NCBI GenBank assembly: GCA_050305935.1
Contig: JBNLGG010000001.1
Location: 134,932-198,931, forward strand
Direction: 5' to 3'
DNA length: 64,000 nucleotides
Source: CAJXNP01 sp050305935
GTDB lineage: Bacteria > Bacteroidota > Bacteroidia > Cytophagales > Cyclobacteriaceae
Shown here: positions 33,994 through 43,336 of the stretch, piece by piece
How positions within the stretch are numbered: position 1 is the stretch's first letter
How the letters are laid out: each line of letters starts with the position of its first letter
The notes under the pieces: model-generated
What the model saw: only the letters and a program-made list of their open reading frames with translations
Database searches by the model: none
Told to the model about the DNA's origin: nothing
Made by a program: the position numbers and the translations under genes

Positions 33994-34782
33994 CTAAAGG
34001 TTATTGAGTAGAACGATCATCGTAACAACGTTAACCACAGTACCAAGAACAAAGGTGAAATCCCTTAGTGATTCAGTGACAATTTTCCTCGTCGGTTCCA
34101 CATAAACGATATCTCCGGGCTCTACCGGGACGATAGATTCCCTCATTCCTTTAATAGTAGATAAATCTACTAAAAAAACTTCAGGATTGTTAAGATCTCC
34201 ACGGATCACCCTAATGTTACCAGCCTTGCCTCCTTCATCAATCCCGCCAGCATTGGCCAGAATTTCCAGGAGTGTAATCTTTTCATCTTCCAGGAAAATA
34301 ATTTGACCGCCTGTAGCGCCCAGCACAATTACGCGCTTGTTTGAGTAACGCAGCTTTACAAAGGGGTCAGTGTAAAAATCGTCGTATTTAGTTTGCAGGT
34401 AGGTTTCCGCTTCATCAAGTGTCATTCCTACCAGGTTAATGTGGCCGATAAGGGGTAGTTTTATTGTGCTGTCTTGCAATACCCTGAATTGACGGTAATT
34501 GGTTTGCTGACTATTGGCCGTGTAGTTGTTTCGCTGGCCCTGAAGCTGGTATTCGGGATCAATAATCCTCTCACCATCATGCGTAAAAACATCCATCTCG
34601 AGAATGTCATTTTCTGAAATAACGTAGTTGCGCTGAAGTTTGTCTATTTGAAACTTAAAAGTAGTCAGATCGTCCTCATCATACCGAAACATGTAATGCT
34701 GCTTGTAGTATTTGCAGGATGATAATGAAGAAACTACAACGATCAATAGAATCTTAAAAAAGGTATTTTTGTTTACCGCCAT
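33994..34782 (-). CDS. polysaccharide export lipoprotein (Wza-like)
   Basis: 262 residues. Signal and lipobox 'LLIVVVSSLSSC' (Cys about 23). Poly-export domain 'YVISENDILEMDVFTHDGERI' and 'LPLIGHINLVGMTLDEAETYLQTKYDDFYTDPFVKLRY'. An SLBB domain ('VIVLGATGGQIIFLEDEKITLLEILANAGGI') follows, then 'VEPGDIVYVEPTRK' and a last hydrophobic segment (FTFVLGTVVNVVTMIVLL) that crosses the outer membrane in this family. Two bases separate its stop from the Wzc-like start. Confidence 0.92.
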   Translation of the reverse strand: MAVNKNTFFKILLIVVVSSLSSCKYYKQHYMFRYDEDDLTTFKFQIDKLQRNYVISENDILEMDVFTHDGERIIDPEYQLQGQRNNYTANSQQTNYRQFRVLQDSTIKLPLIGHINLVGMTLDEAETYLQTKYDDFYTDPFVKLRYSNKRVIVLGATGGQIIFLEDEKITLLEILANAGGIDEGGKAGNIRVIRGDLNNPEVFLVDLSTIKGMRESIVPVEPGDIVYVEPTRKIVTESLRDFTFVLGTVVNVVTMIVLLNNL

Positions 34783-34800
34783 TTGAAGAAAAAAGATCTG

Positions 34801-35343
34801 TTACTCAATATTATTTAAAAAATCTTGAAATGTTGGCAGGGTTTGATCTTTTTCGGAAATGATGGGATTTTGAATTTGCCAGTCAATATTCAGGGTGGTA
34901 TCGTTCCAGATAATGCCGGAGTCAGATTCTTTGTTGTAAATGTTGGTGCATTTGTAATGAAAAATAGTCTTTTCCAAGGTGACGAATCCGTGGGCAAATC
35001 CTTCGGGCACGTACAACAGGTTGTTTAGCGATGAGTCTAAAAGGTAGGAGAAATGCTTTCCAAAAGTCTTCGAGTTTGGCCTTAGGTCCACCACTACATC
35101 CAGCGCCTTCCCTGTAATTACCCTGACTAATTTACCTTGCTCAAAGGGTTTCTTCTGGAAATGAAGCCCTCTTAAGACGCCTTTTTCAGAGAAGGACTGA
35201 TTGTCTTGCAGGAAGTCTGTCGGTATCCCGGCGTTTTTGTATTTGATTTGATGATAGCATTCAAAGAAATGACCTCGTTCATCCGAAAAAATATCTGGCT
35301 CAATGGCTATCAATCCATCGAAGCCAGTTTCTATTAATTTCAT
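34801..35343 (-). CDS. rfbC: dTDP-4-dehydrorhamnose 3,5-epimerase
   Basis: 180 residues, the normal length. 'IEPDIFSDERGHFFECYHQ', catalytic His in 'GVLRGLHFQ', 'VDLRPNSKTFGKH', 'LYVPEGFAHGFVTLE' and the Tyr in 'HYKCTNIYNKESDSGI'. Epimerises dTDP-4-keto-6-deoxyglucose on the way to dTDP-L-rhamnose. The other three rhamnose genes (rfbA, B, D) are not in this window. Between the GT4 and export genes, tightly spaced. Confidence 0.95.
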   Translation of the reverse strand: MKLIETGFDGLIAIEPDIFSDERGHFFECYHQIKYKNAGIPTDFLQDNQSFSEKGVLRGLHFQKKPFEQGKLVRVITGKALDVVVDLRPNSKTFGKHFSYLLDSSLNNLLYVPEGFAHGFVTLEKTIFHYKCTNIYNKESDSGIIWNDTTLNIDWQIQNPIISEKDQTLPTFQDFLNNIE

Positions 35344-35349
35344 AAAAGA

Positions 35350-36453
35350 TTATTTGATTTTATTGATCGAATTAAGATAAGCGTCTATGACGATTTTTTC
35401 ATCAAATTTTTCCTGGACTTTTTTTCTACTATTAAGGCCTAGATTTTGTAACTCTTCGTTTGACAGTCCGAGCATTCTTTCCATTTGAAGGGCAAGGTCC
35501 TTGCTGTCTTTTAATTTACATAAAAAGCCATTGACCTCATTTTCCACCACATTGGAGCATCCCGGAACATTTGTAGCAAGAAGTGGTTTTGCCATGCTGG
35601 CAGCCTCCAACAGTGTTTTCGGGGTTCCCTCGCGGTACGAGGGAAGTACTACGCAGTCTGACTCTGAAATCGCACTTCTTACGTCGCTTGTTGTCCCCAG
35701 ATATTCGATCATGTCGTTTTCGATCCAACTGTCAATGATCTTTTTAGGGATCCCCCTGCGATGTTGCTCGTCGATAGCGCCAAGAATTTGAAATTTGGCA
35801 TCGATTCCTTTTTCTTTCAGTTCCTTGATGGCATCTATGTACTCGATGATTCCCTTGTCGTAAATGAGCCGTGAAATTAAAAGGAAAGTAAATTTTTCAT
35901 TGTTCTTTTTGGCCAATGGTTGAAAGTGATCCAGGTTTATACCTGAGCCCGGCACAAGCCCGCATACTTTTTCATCGACGATCTTCTTCCTTCTGAAAAG
36001 GATCAAGTCATCATGGTTTTGAAAAAAGATTTTCTTTGGAAACCGGAAGGCAAACCGGTATAACTTGATCGCGATATAGGAAGCAAAGTTTTTGTCCAGG
36101 AAAACAGTGCCAAGCCCACAGACATTATTGATGACTGGTATTTTTAAGAGAGAAGCAGCAATGGTTCCGTAGATGTTTGGTTTAATCGTATAGTGAAGGA
36201 TCACGTCCGGTTTGATCCTTTTGTATTTCACAAAAAGCTCCGCAATGAGTAGCAAATCCTTAATTGGGTTTACCCCACGGCTATCCATGCGTACGTTGTG
36301 GTGAATACATCCCAGGTTGCTTAGTTCAGCGGAGTATTTGTCGTGAGGAGCTATAGTGAACACCTCGTGACCGTTATGGATTAAAGTCTCTACTAAACCC
36401 TTTCTGAAATTATAAATATTCCAGGAAGTATTTAATACAATAGCTATTCTCAT
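35350..36453 (-). CDS. glycosyltransferase, GT4 family
   Basis: 367 residues from the ATG at 36453 ('MRIAIVLNTSWNIYNFRKGLVETLIHNGHEVFTIAPHD'); ten codons further upstream are open but not family-like. GT-B fold with 'FTFLLISRLIYDKGIIEYIDAI' and the EX7E motif in 'LPSYREGTPKTLLEAASM'. Adds a sugar (donor unknown) in repeat-unit assembly. Near identical in layout to WbpX/WcaI-type enzymes of capsule clusters. First gene of the leftward exopolysaccharide operon. Confidence 0.9.
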   Translation of the reverse strand: MRIAIVLNTSWNIYNFRKGLVETLIHNGHEVFTIAPHDKYSAELSNLGCIHHNVRMDSRGVNPIKDLLLIAELFVKYKRIKPDVILHYTIKPNIYGTIAASLLKIPVINNVCGLGTVFLDKNFASYIAIKLYRFAFRFPKKIFFQNHDDLILFRRKKIVDEKVCGLVPGSGINLDHFQPLAKKNNEKFTFLLISRLIYDKGIIEYIDAIKELKEKGIDAKFQILGAIDEQHRRGIPKKIIDSWIENDMIEYLGTTSDVRSAISESDCVVLPSYREGTPKTLLEAASMAKPLLATNVPGCSNVVENEVNGFLCKLKDSKDLALQMERMLGLSNEELQNLGLNSRKKVQEKFDEKIVIDAYLNSINKIK

Positions 36454-36533
36454 TGCAACCAAAGTTAATGCAAGATTTCTCAAATTTTTGCTTAATGCAA
36501 ATAATTAGTTTAAATATTGGGGTAATAATTGAA

Positions 36534-36541
36534 TACCTTTG
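36534..36541 (+). promoter_or_regulatory. -7 box in front of hflX
   Basis: TACCTTTG, a perfect TAnnTTTG element of Bacteroidota promoters, 42 bases before the chosen hflX ATG. The matching -33 TTTG box is not clear at the usual distance. Confidence 0.4.
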
Positions 36542-36583
36542 TTGGAATTATCGTATGGGGAGAGTGGAAATTAATTTTTGCGA

Positions 36584-37759
36584 ATGGATAGTTTTATTGA
36601 GACTAAACAGAAAATAGAAAGCGCGGTGCTGGTGGCTATTGTCAGCTACAATCAGCCAGCAGAAAAAACACAGGAATACCTTGACGAACTGGAGTTTCTG
36701 GCAGAAACCTTAGGTGTGAAAACAGAAAAGTCATTTACCCAAAAAATAGATAAGCCGGACTCCAGGTATTACGTGGGGAGTGGCAAGATGCTGGAGATCG
36801 CAGAATATGTCACGGCCAATGGCATCGATCTGGTAATCTTTGATGATGACCTGAGCCCTTCGCAGCTCCGCAATCTGGAAAAGGAAATCAAGTGTCGAAT
36901 TTATGATCGAAGTTTACTCATCCTTGAAATATTCCTGAAGCGGGCACAAACTTCCCAGGCAAGAACACAGGTAGAACTGGCCAGGTACCAATATCTGATG
37001 CCGCGACTCACGAGGATGTGGACTCACCTGGAGCGGCAGAGAGGAGGAACCGGTACCCGGGGTGGAGCGGGTGAAAAAGAAATTGAGACAGATAAAAGGG
37101 TGATCAGGGACCAGATAACGGTGCTGAAAAAAAAGCTGGAAAAGATCGATAAACAAAATTATACTCAGCGGAAGTCAAGGTCAGGTATTGTACGTGTAGC
37201 ATTGGTGGGATATACAAATGTGGGGAAATCCACCCTTATGAACCTCTTGTCAAAATCGAATGTCCACGCGGAAGACAAATTATTTGCCACCGTGGATGCC
37301 ACCGTCAGGAAGGTGGTCATTGATCAGATCCCGTTTTTGCTGTCTGATACCGTTGGGTTTATTAGGAAACTGCCTCACCATTTGATCGAATCATTTAAGT
37401 CCACGCTCAATGAAGTAGTGGAAAGCGACATTTTGCTACATGTAGTGGATGTATCAAATCCGGCCTACCACGACCAGATCGATGTGGTTGAAAAAACGCT
37501 GGCAGAGCTAAATGCTTCTGATAAACCTACGATCTACGTATACAATAAAATTGACAATGTGAATCCGGAAGAAGGTGCAGGCGAGGGAGAAAACGGATCA
37601 GCCATTCCTGGCAGTTTCCTGGCGGGAAATGACAATAGCTGCTATATTTCTGCCATCAAAAACATCAACATCCAGGAGCTTAGGGAAAAGCTCTTGCGCG
37701 AAGTGAAAAAAAGGCATCTAGCGATTTTCCCGAATTATTTGAAAAATGAAACATATTAA
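36584..37759 (+). CDS. hflX: ribosome-associated GTPase HflX
   Basis: 391 residues from the ATG at 36584 (a TTG two codons earlier is less likely). N-terminal HflX domain ('KPDSRYYVGSGKMLEIAEYV', 'FDDDLSPSQLRNLEKEI', 'RTQVELARYQYLMPRL', 'RGGTGTRGGAGEKEIETDKR'), then a GTPase domain: G1 'GYTNVGKSTLMNLL', G3 'DTVGFIRKLPHHLIESF', G4 'NKID'. HflX splits and rescues stalled ribosomes in bacteria. Divergent from the polysaccharide operon. Confidence 0.96.
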   Translation: MDSFIETKQKIESAVLVAIVSYNQPAEKTQEYLDELEFLAETLGVKTEKSFTQKIDKPDSRYYVGSGKMLEIAEYVTANGIDLVIFDDDLSPSQLRNLEKEIKCRIYDRSLLILEIFLKRAQTSQARTQVELARYQYLMPRLTRMWTHLERQRGGTGTRGGAGEKEIETDKRVIRDQITVLKKKLEKIDKQNYTQRKSRSGIVRVALVGYTNVGKSTLMNLLSKSNVHAEDKLFATVDATVRKVVIDQIPFLLSDTVGFIRKLPHHLIESFKSTLNEVVESDILLHVVDVSNPAYHDQIDVVEKTLAELNASDKPTIYVYNKIDNVNPEEGAGEGENGSAIPGSFLAGNDNSCYISAIKNINIQELREKLLREVKKRHLAIFPNYLKNETY

Positions 37760-37835
37760 ATTACTTTTGCCCTCCCAAATGGGGAAGGTGGTTTCAGTCA
37801 TCAAATAAAGAAATCACTAAATCACAAAATTAGCT

Positions 37836-37907
37836 GGCCTCGTAGTTCAATGGATAGAATAGGAGTTTCCTAAACTCTAGATACAGGTTCGATTCCTGTC
37901 GAGGCTA
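37836..37907 (+). tRNA. tRNA-Arg (anticodon CCT)
   Basis: 72 bases forming a full cloverleaf: 7-bp acceptor stem (GGCCTCG with CGAGGCT, one G-U), 4-bp D stem, 5-bp anticodon stem with loop TTCCTAA (anticodon CCT, reads AGG), and T arm with GGTTCGATTCC. Discriminator A; the 3' CCA is not encoded. A strong terminator follows at once. Confidence 0.93.
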
Positions 37908-37943
37908 CAAAAAGCCCGAATATGAAGAGTATTCGGGCTTTTT
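37908..37943 (+). terminator. intrinsic terminator after tRNA-Arg
   Basis: A 12-bp perfect stem (AAAGCCCGAATA / TATTCGGGCTTT) with a 7-base loop, then T. Directly behind the tRNA. Confidence 0.92.
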
Positions 37944-38347
37944 CCGTTTTAATCGAGTTTTAAGTCGAGTTAATAAAATCATTGAGTTGTATTTAAGTCA
38001 TATCTATTGATGCTGCTGAGAAGATAGAGAATACAATTTAATTTTTAGGCGATTGACGAATAGTTCCAGTTATTAATATGACACTACATTTCACTACCCC
38101 CGTATGTTGGATATCAGTGGAGGCGACTGCGGCCGACTATTCAAAAGAAGCTATTTTCTGGATGAATTTTTTTGATGAAAACACACCTGTTCCCGCATGG
38201 GCAGAATGATGCGGGAGATTTTCTAATCTCAATGGAGACAAATATCAATTCGCAGTTGAGACCATTCTGATAAATAGCAATACAATTCGTATCTTACGGC
38301 TACTAATTTTTGAGGAGATCCCCAATATTTTTACTGCTGCAACAAAG
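37944..38347. other. 404-base spacer with a hairpin
   Basis: No supported gene on either strand. Contains a perfect 8-bp hairpin (TCCCGCAT / ATGCGGGA, stems 38191-38198 and 38209-38216, loop 10) followed by GATTTTC, which could be a weak terminator or a structured leader, and the promoter region of the Crp/Fnr-type gene. Confidence 0.5.
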
Positions 38348-38908
38348 ATGGAACTTATTTCTTTTATTAAGAGCAAGATTAAACTTAGTGATAACGACTA
38401 CAATACCATTGACGAAGCTTTTAAAACCGAAACACACTCTAAAGGCAAACAGCTAATTCTTCCTTATAGTTCTTCCCAAAAAATCTATTTTGTAGAGAAA
38501 GGGTTAGTAAGAACCTACTACTACAAAGATGACAAAGACATCACACTGTTTTTTTTTAATGAGGGAAAGTTCACAGCGCCGTTAAGTAGTATTTTTTATA
38601 ACAAAACAGAACTCTATGGCTGGGAAACTCTGGAGCGCTCTACTTTGCGCTCGATACTTTACCAGGATTTGCAGGTACTAACCGGCAAGTACCCTGTTTT
38701 TCACGAATTCTTCTTCCACGTATCGATTGAAATGTTGAATTTGTTTGCACTCAAACTGGAGTCGTTGCAGTTTCAAACCGCAGAGCAGCGCTATAATAAG
38801 ATGATGGAAACGTATCCCGAAATAATGCTCAGGGTATCGTTGGGGCACATTGCTTCGTACCTGGGCATTACTCAACAAACGCTGAGTGTGATACGAGGAA
38901 AAAAATAA
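38348..38908 (+). CDS. Crp/Fnr family transcriptional regulator
   Basis: 186 residues. An N-terminal cyclic-nucleotide-binding-like beta-roll ('KGKQLILPYSSSQKIYFVEKGLVRTYYYKDDKDITLFFFNEGKF'), a dimer helix, and a C-terminal helix-turn-helix ('MLRVSLGHIASYLGITQQTLSVIRGKK') that ends right after the recognition helix, without the wing seen in longer members. Short members like this are common in Bacteroidota. No ligand residues for Fe-S are visible. Next on the same strand is the RND efflux operon, which it may control. Confidence 0.85.
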   Translation: MELISFIKSKIKLSDNDYNTIDEAFKTETHSKGKQLILPYSSSQKIYFVEKGLVRTYYYKDDKDITLFFFNEGKFTAPLSSIFYNKTELYGWETLERSTLRSILYQDLQVLTGKYPVFHEFFFHVSIEMLNLFALKLESLQFQTAEQRYNKMMETYPEIMLRVSLGHIASYLGITQQTLSVIRGKK

Positions 38909-38996
38909 TTTTTCAGTTCTCCTCATTTTTTAATATATCTTAAAAACTGTCTCGCTGCTTACCCTTTGTTTTGTAGTAAATTTCAAAACAACAAAA

Positions 38997-39161
38997 ATGG
39001 GTAAACATTTCAATTCGCTGGAAAAAACCAGGATCAACTTTTTTCAATCGGAAAAATACAGACTTCACTTTATGGCTGGTGTAAGTCCTTTGTCCGCTTG
39101 CCATAGCATTACTGAGCTCGCAAAAAAGACACTTTTGGCTGTGGCGCACATCAATATTTGA
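38997..39161 (+). pseudogene. short remnant ORF, possibly of a PNPOx-type protein
   Basis: 54 codons, MGKHFNSLEKTRINFFQSEK…, ending at a TGA. The start recalls pyridoxamine-5'-phosphate-oxidase-like proteins (MGK.F.SI…F…FF) but the remainder is short and only loosely similar. It sits between the regulator and the efflux operon. Likely a remnant or a small leader ORF. Confidence 0.25.
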
Positions 39162-39197
39162 AAAATATTCTTCCTTTATAAATCTAACATAACATTC

Positions 39198-40223
39198 ATG
39201 AAACATTATTTGATCATCCTTCTTATGCTCTTGCTCATGTCGTGCAGCAACGAAGGAAAAAATGAGCAAGAAAGTTCTACTCCTGTTACTGTGGAGACAC
39301 AAGTTGTATCCGTTACGGCATTGGAAAAAGAACTTACCCTTAGTGGTAATGTAGAAGGCGCCACTACAGTAAGGCTCGGTTTTTTAGTACCGGGCAAGAT
39401 CAGCCACATTTCCAAAAAAGAAGGGGAACTTATCCGTAAGGGTGAATTGCTGTCGAGTCTCGACGCCACAAATTACTCGATTGCGAAGCAACTTGCCGAT
39501 GTCCAGTTAAATGCCACAGACGATGAATACAACCGATTGAAGATAATGTACGACAGGAAAAGCATCAGCGAAAGCGACTTTAAAAAAATAGGCTTCTCCC
39601 TTCAGGAAGCACAGCTACAGCAAAAGCTTCATACCAAAAACCTGAATGACACCAGGTTGTATTCACCCATTGAAGGGGTTCTTCTCAGCAAAAAGGTTGA
39701 GGTAGGCGAGATTGTGAACCAGGGCATGCCGTTATTCGTGGTGGCCGACATAAGAAAAGTGTTTGTTTCAGTGTTTGTGCCGGAAGATGAGCTGAACAAG
39801 ATACGTCTTAACCAGGAAGCCAGCATTTTTATTGCTGCTCAAGACAAGGCCTATTCTGGTAAAATAACCGAAGTGGGAGCTTTAGCCGATCCGGCCTCAC
39901 GGGCCTTTGCCGTGAAAATAGAAGTGGTAAACGACAACCTTTCTATCCGCCCAGGTATGATTGCCGAAGCCAGAATTCCCTCACGACAACCCAACAATGC
40001 TATGTTGCTGCCTGCAGGATGCATCGGGCATGACCCGGATGGGCAGAGCTATGTGTATGTGGCAGACGAAAAGACCATGCAGGCTTTTAAGCGCAAGGTA
40101 AACCTCGGCGGTATAATGGAAAACAAGATCGAGATCACTTCAGGTTTGTCAGAAGGGGAAGTCGTGGTTGCTTCCGGCCTGAAAAAACTGTCAGATGGTT
40201 CCTATATCTCTACTGTTAAATAA
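39198..40223 (+). CDS. RND efflux periplasmic adaptor (membrane fusion protein)
   Basis: 341 residues. Lipoprotein signal 'LIILLMLLLMSC' (Cys about 16). HlyD-type lipoyl half-domains ('VRLGFLVPGKISHISKKEGELIRKGELLSSLD' and 'SPIEGVLLSKKVEVGEIVNQGMPLFVVAD'), a helical hairpin between, then beta-barrel and membrane-proximal domains ('PGMIAEARIPS', 'GGIMENKIEITSGLSEGEVVVASGL'). Joins the RND pump to TolC. Gene one of an adaptor-pump-TolC operon. Confidence 0.94.
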   Translation: MKHYLIILLMLLLMSCSNEGKNEQESSTPVTVETQVVSVTALEKELTLSGNVEGATTVRLGFLVPGKISHISKKEGELIRKGELLSSLDATNYSIAKQLADVQLNATDDEYNRLKIMYDRKSISESDFKKIGFSLQEAQLQQKLHTKNLNDTRLYSPIEGVLLSKKVEVGEIVNQGMPLFVVADIRKVFVSVFVPEDELNKIRLNQEASIFIAAQDKAYSGKITEVGALADPASRAFAVKIEVVNDNLSIRPGMIAEARIPSRQPNNAMLLPAGCIGHDPDGQSYVYVADEKTMQAFKRKVNLGGIMENKIEITSGLSEGEVVVASGLKKLSDGSYISTVK

Positions 40224-40231
40224 CAATCGGT

Positions 40232-43200
40232 ATGAATTTTATAGAAGCAGCACTTAAATACAAGCATGTTACGCTGTCCGTTTTGCTTATGCTATTTGCC
40301 GTTGGCGTACACTCCCTGTTTAACATGCCCAGACGGGAAGATCCCAAGATCACAATAAGACAAGGCCTGGTCATCGCCTTTTACCCTGGAGCTAATCCTC
40401 TACAGGTAGAAGACCAGGTGACGAGAAAATTGGAGCAGTACCTGTTTCAGTATGAAGAAGTAAACAAAAGCGAAACTTACTCTACCACCAAGGATGGTCT
40501 GGTGGTGATAAATGTGGAGCTGACCGAGAGGGTGAAACAACCGGACATTTTCTGGAACAAACTGAGGCACCAGCTACTGGTAGCCAGAGAGCTGGACCTG
40601 CCGGATGGAGTCTTTGGCCCCATCGTAGATTCCGATTTCGGAGATACAGAGGCAATGGTCATTGCCCTGGAAAGTGACCAGGCCAGCTATGAGCAGCTAA
40701 AGGGCTACGTTGAAAAATTAGAAGATATTATAAGAACTATTCCGGCAGCTTCAAAGATAAAACGGATAGGTGAGCAAAAGGAAGAGATCGTCGTGTCATC
40801 GTCCTCGGGAAAACTGGCTCAATATGGGATGAGGCTGGACCATGTGGTTCAGTTGCTGCAGTCGCAGAACCAGATCAATGCCAGTGGTAAGGTAAAAGGT
40901 GACAATGATGCCACGCCATTGTACACTGAAGGTTATTTTAAAAAGGAAGACGACCTTGCCAATCAGGTAATTGGCATGTCTCCTGTGGGGGCGGTTGTTC
41001 GGCTAAGGGATGTCTCCACCATCAAGCGTAACTATGCAGAGCCGAAGGAAATAATAACCGCCAACGGAAACAAAGCCATGATGCTTGCCATTCAAATGCA
41101 TGAAGGCCACAATATAGTCGATTTTGGCAAAGAGGTGGATCAGAAGATCGAGGAAGCAAAAAAACTCATTCCTTCCGACATAAAGATTATGACACTGGTA
41201 TCGCAGCCAGTGCTGGTGGATGAAAATGTATCGCATTTCATAAAAGAATTTTTTCTGGCAATAGCGTCGGTTATCATAGTTGTCATTCTACTACTCCCCT
41301 TTCGCATTGCGTCCGTAGCAGCGATGGCAATTCCCATGACGGTGGCTTTAACTTTTGCCATTATGAATATGGCGGGCATAGAGCTTCACCAGGTATCGCT
41401 CGCTGCGCTTATTCTGGTGCTGGGTATGGTGGTGGACGATGCCATTGTGATTGCTGACAATTACGTGGAGCTTTTGGACGAAAAAGTAGACCGCTGGACC
41501 GCCGCATGGCGCAGTGCACACGATTTGGTAATACCTGTGCTTACGGCTACAATTACCATCATTGCCTCTTTTATGCCCATGGTTTTGCTGAGCGGTTCCA
41601 CCGGAGAGTTTATATTTACCCTGCCGATCACAGTAGCCATTTCTTTGCTTTCATCCTATTTTGTGGCGCTATTCCTTACACCTTTGCTTTGCTATACTTT
41701 TATCAAAAAAGGTCTGCACCAACATGGGGAGGAAGGAAACAACCACACAGACAAAGAAAAGAAATCGGTGCTTACCTACATGCAGCTTGGCTATGACAAG
41801 GCGCTGGATTGGTGCGTGAAACGCCCAAAACTTACCATTTCCGGTAGTTTGTTGTTTGTACTGCTTACCGGTGTATTGTTCAAACTGGGGGTGAGGGAAT
41901 TGTTCTTTCCGGCAGCCGAGCGAAACCAGTTTGTAGTTGAATTGAGAATGCCTACCGGCACTAAGCTCGAAAAAACCAACGAGACTATTCAAAAAGTTGA
42001 ACAGTTGTTCAAAGACGACGAAAGGGTTTTGTCTTACGCCGCATTTACCGGAAGATCCGCACCAAGGTTTTACTACAACTTTGCACCTGAATTTCCGACG
42101 AGCGACTATGCCATGTTGCTGGTGAATACCACGGAAGAAAAGACAGCTGAAGAATTGACGGATGAGCTTAGGGAGAAAGTGCCGCATCTGGCCCCGGAGG
42201 GAACTTTCTTTGTAAAGCTGATGCAGCAAGGCGAACAGCTCAAGGCGCCGGTAGAAGTGCGGATCATCGGTGAAGACTTAGCGCAACTGAAAGCCATCGG
42301 CCTCAGAGTAGAGAACATTTTGAAGAGTGCCAGAGGCAGCTACCTGGTGAGGAACGATTTTGCCGAAGACTACTACGGTGTACAGATAAAACCTAAAGAC
42401 GAAGCAAAGAGGCTCGGCTTCACTACCGGTAGCATTGCGCGGTCAGTCTATACAGGATTTAGCGGTGCGCCGATCTCTACCATGTACGAAGGCAACGCAC
42501 CGATCGATATTGTGCTGAGACTGAATGAAAAAGATCGCGAAAATACGTCAAACCTGGAAGACACATACCTTACATCGCCCGTTACCGGAACTGAAGTGCC
42601 TCTTAGGCAAATAGCCGAGCTGATGCCGCAGTGGTATTCAGGAAGAATAATGCACCGCAATGGCATGAGGACGCTAACCGTGCAGAGCGAAACGACCCCT
42701 GACGTATTACCGGCAGAACTACTGAGAGACATAAAACCTGAAGTAAAAAAACTGGAGCTTCCTGCCGGCTATCGCATAGAATATGGTGGAGAGGACGCAA
42801 ATAAGAAAGAAGTGCAAGGCGAATTGATAGGAGTACTCACGATAAGCCTCGTGCTGATATTCTTCATTCTATTGTTTCAGTTCAGGAATATCAAAGAAGC
42901 ATTTATCGTGATGCTCACCATCCCACTTAGCTTGTTTGGCGCTATCCTTGGCCTCGTAGTCACTGGAAACAATTTCAGCTTCACAGCATTTGTAGGGCTT
43001 ATCTCACTTTCGGGGATTGTGGTGCGCAATGCCATCATACTCGTGGACTACACCAACACGCTTATGAAGCAGGGGATGGATATTAAAACAGCAGCTATAG
43101 AATCGGCTAAGCGGAGGCTACGTCCAATTTTTCTCACTGCCATGGCAGCGGCTATCGGCGTGTTGCCGATGATTATCTCAAAGTCGCCCATGTGGGCGCC

Positions 43201-43327
43201 ACTCGCCAGTGTATTGGCCTTTGGCGTTGTGTGGAGTATGATCATGGCTTTGCTTACGGTGCCCATTCTGTACATAGGCATGATCAAGTCGCACGACAAA
43301 AAACATATTTTTCAAACAAGTAAATAA
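40232..43327 (+). CDS. RND efflux pump, AcrB/HAE1-type inner-membrane subunit
   Basis: 1031 residues with 12 membrane spans and two large periplasmic loops. Span 4 has 'LAALILVLGMVVDDAIVIADNYVE', with the two adjacent Asp of the proton relay (in 'VVDDAIV'). 'GLISLSGIVVRNAIILVDYTN' is the matching repeat. 'PRREDPKI' after the first span is characteristic of the class. Expels hydrophobic or toxic compounds using proton motive force. Substrate cannot be inferred. Eight bases separate it from the adaptor gene. Confidence 0.95.
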   Translation: MNFIEAALKYKHVTLSVLLMLFAVGVHSLFNMPRREDPKITIRQGLVIAFYPGANPLQVEDQVTRKLEQYLFQYEEVNKSETYSTTKDGLVVINVELTERVKQPDIFWNKLRHQLLVARELDLPDGVFGPIVDSDFGDTEAMVIALESDQASYEQLKGYVEKLEDIIRTIPAASKIKRIGEQKEEIVVSSSSGKLAQYGMRLDHVVQLLQSQNQINASGKVKGDNDATPLYTEGYFKKEDDLANQVIGMSPVGAVVRLRDVSTIKRNYAEPKEIITANGNKAMMLAIQMHEGHNIVDFGKEVDQKIEEAKKLIPSDIKIMTLVSQPVLVDENVSHFIKEFFLAIASVIIVVILLLPFRIASVAAMAIPMTVALTFAIMNMAGIELHQVSLAALILVLGMVVDDAIVIADNYVELLDEKVDRWTAAWRSAHDLVIPVLTATITIIASFMPMVLLSGSTGEFIFTLPITVAISLLSSYFVALFLTPLLCYTFIKKGLHQHGEEGNNHTDKEKKSVLTYMQLGYDKALDWCVKRPKLTISGSLLFVLLTGVLFKLGVRELFFPAAERNQFVVELRMPTGTKLEKTNETIQKVEQLFKDDERVLSYAAFTGRSAPRFYYNFAPEFPTSDYAMLLVNTTEEKTAEELTDELREKVPHLAPEGTFFVKLMQQGEQLKAPVEVRIIGEDLAQLKAIGLRVENILKSARGSYLVRNDFAEDYYGVQIKPKDEAKRLGFTTGSIARSVYTGFSGAPISTMYEGNAPIDIVLRLNEKDRENTSNLEDTYLTSPVTGTEVPLRQIAELMPQWYSGRIMHRNGMRTLTVQSETTPDVLPAELLRDIKPEVKKLELPAGYRIEYGGEDANKKEVQGELIGVLTISLVLIFFILLFQFRNIKEAFIVMLTIPLSLFGAILGLVVTGNNFSFTAFVGLISLSGIVVRNAIILVDYTNTLMKQGMDIKTAAIESAKRRLRPIFLTAMAAAIGVLPMIISKSPMWAPLASVLAFGVVWSMIMALLTVPILYIGMIKSHDKKHIFQTSK

Positions 43328-43336
43328 CTGTTTCTA

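Noticed and set aside
37836..38347. tRNA-Arg as an integration site for a mobile element
   Set aside because: No integrase gene or repeated 3' tRNA end was seen downstream; the neighbouring genes are a regulator and efflux operon.
41669..42229. 186-codon minus-strand frame inside the RND pump gene
   Set aside because: Fully inside the pump gene, Cys/Phe-rich, no domain; shadow of the real frame.
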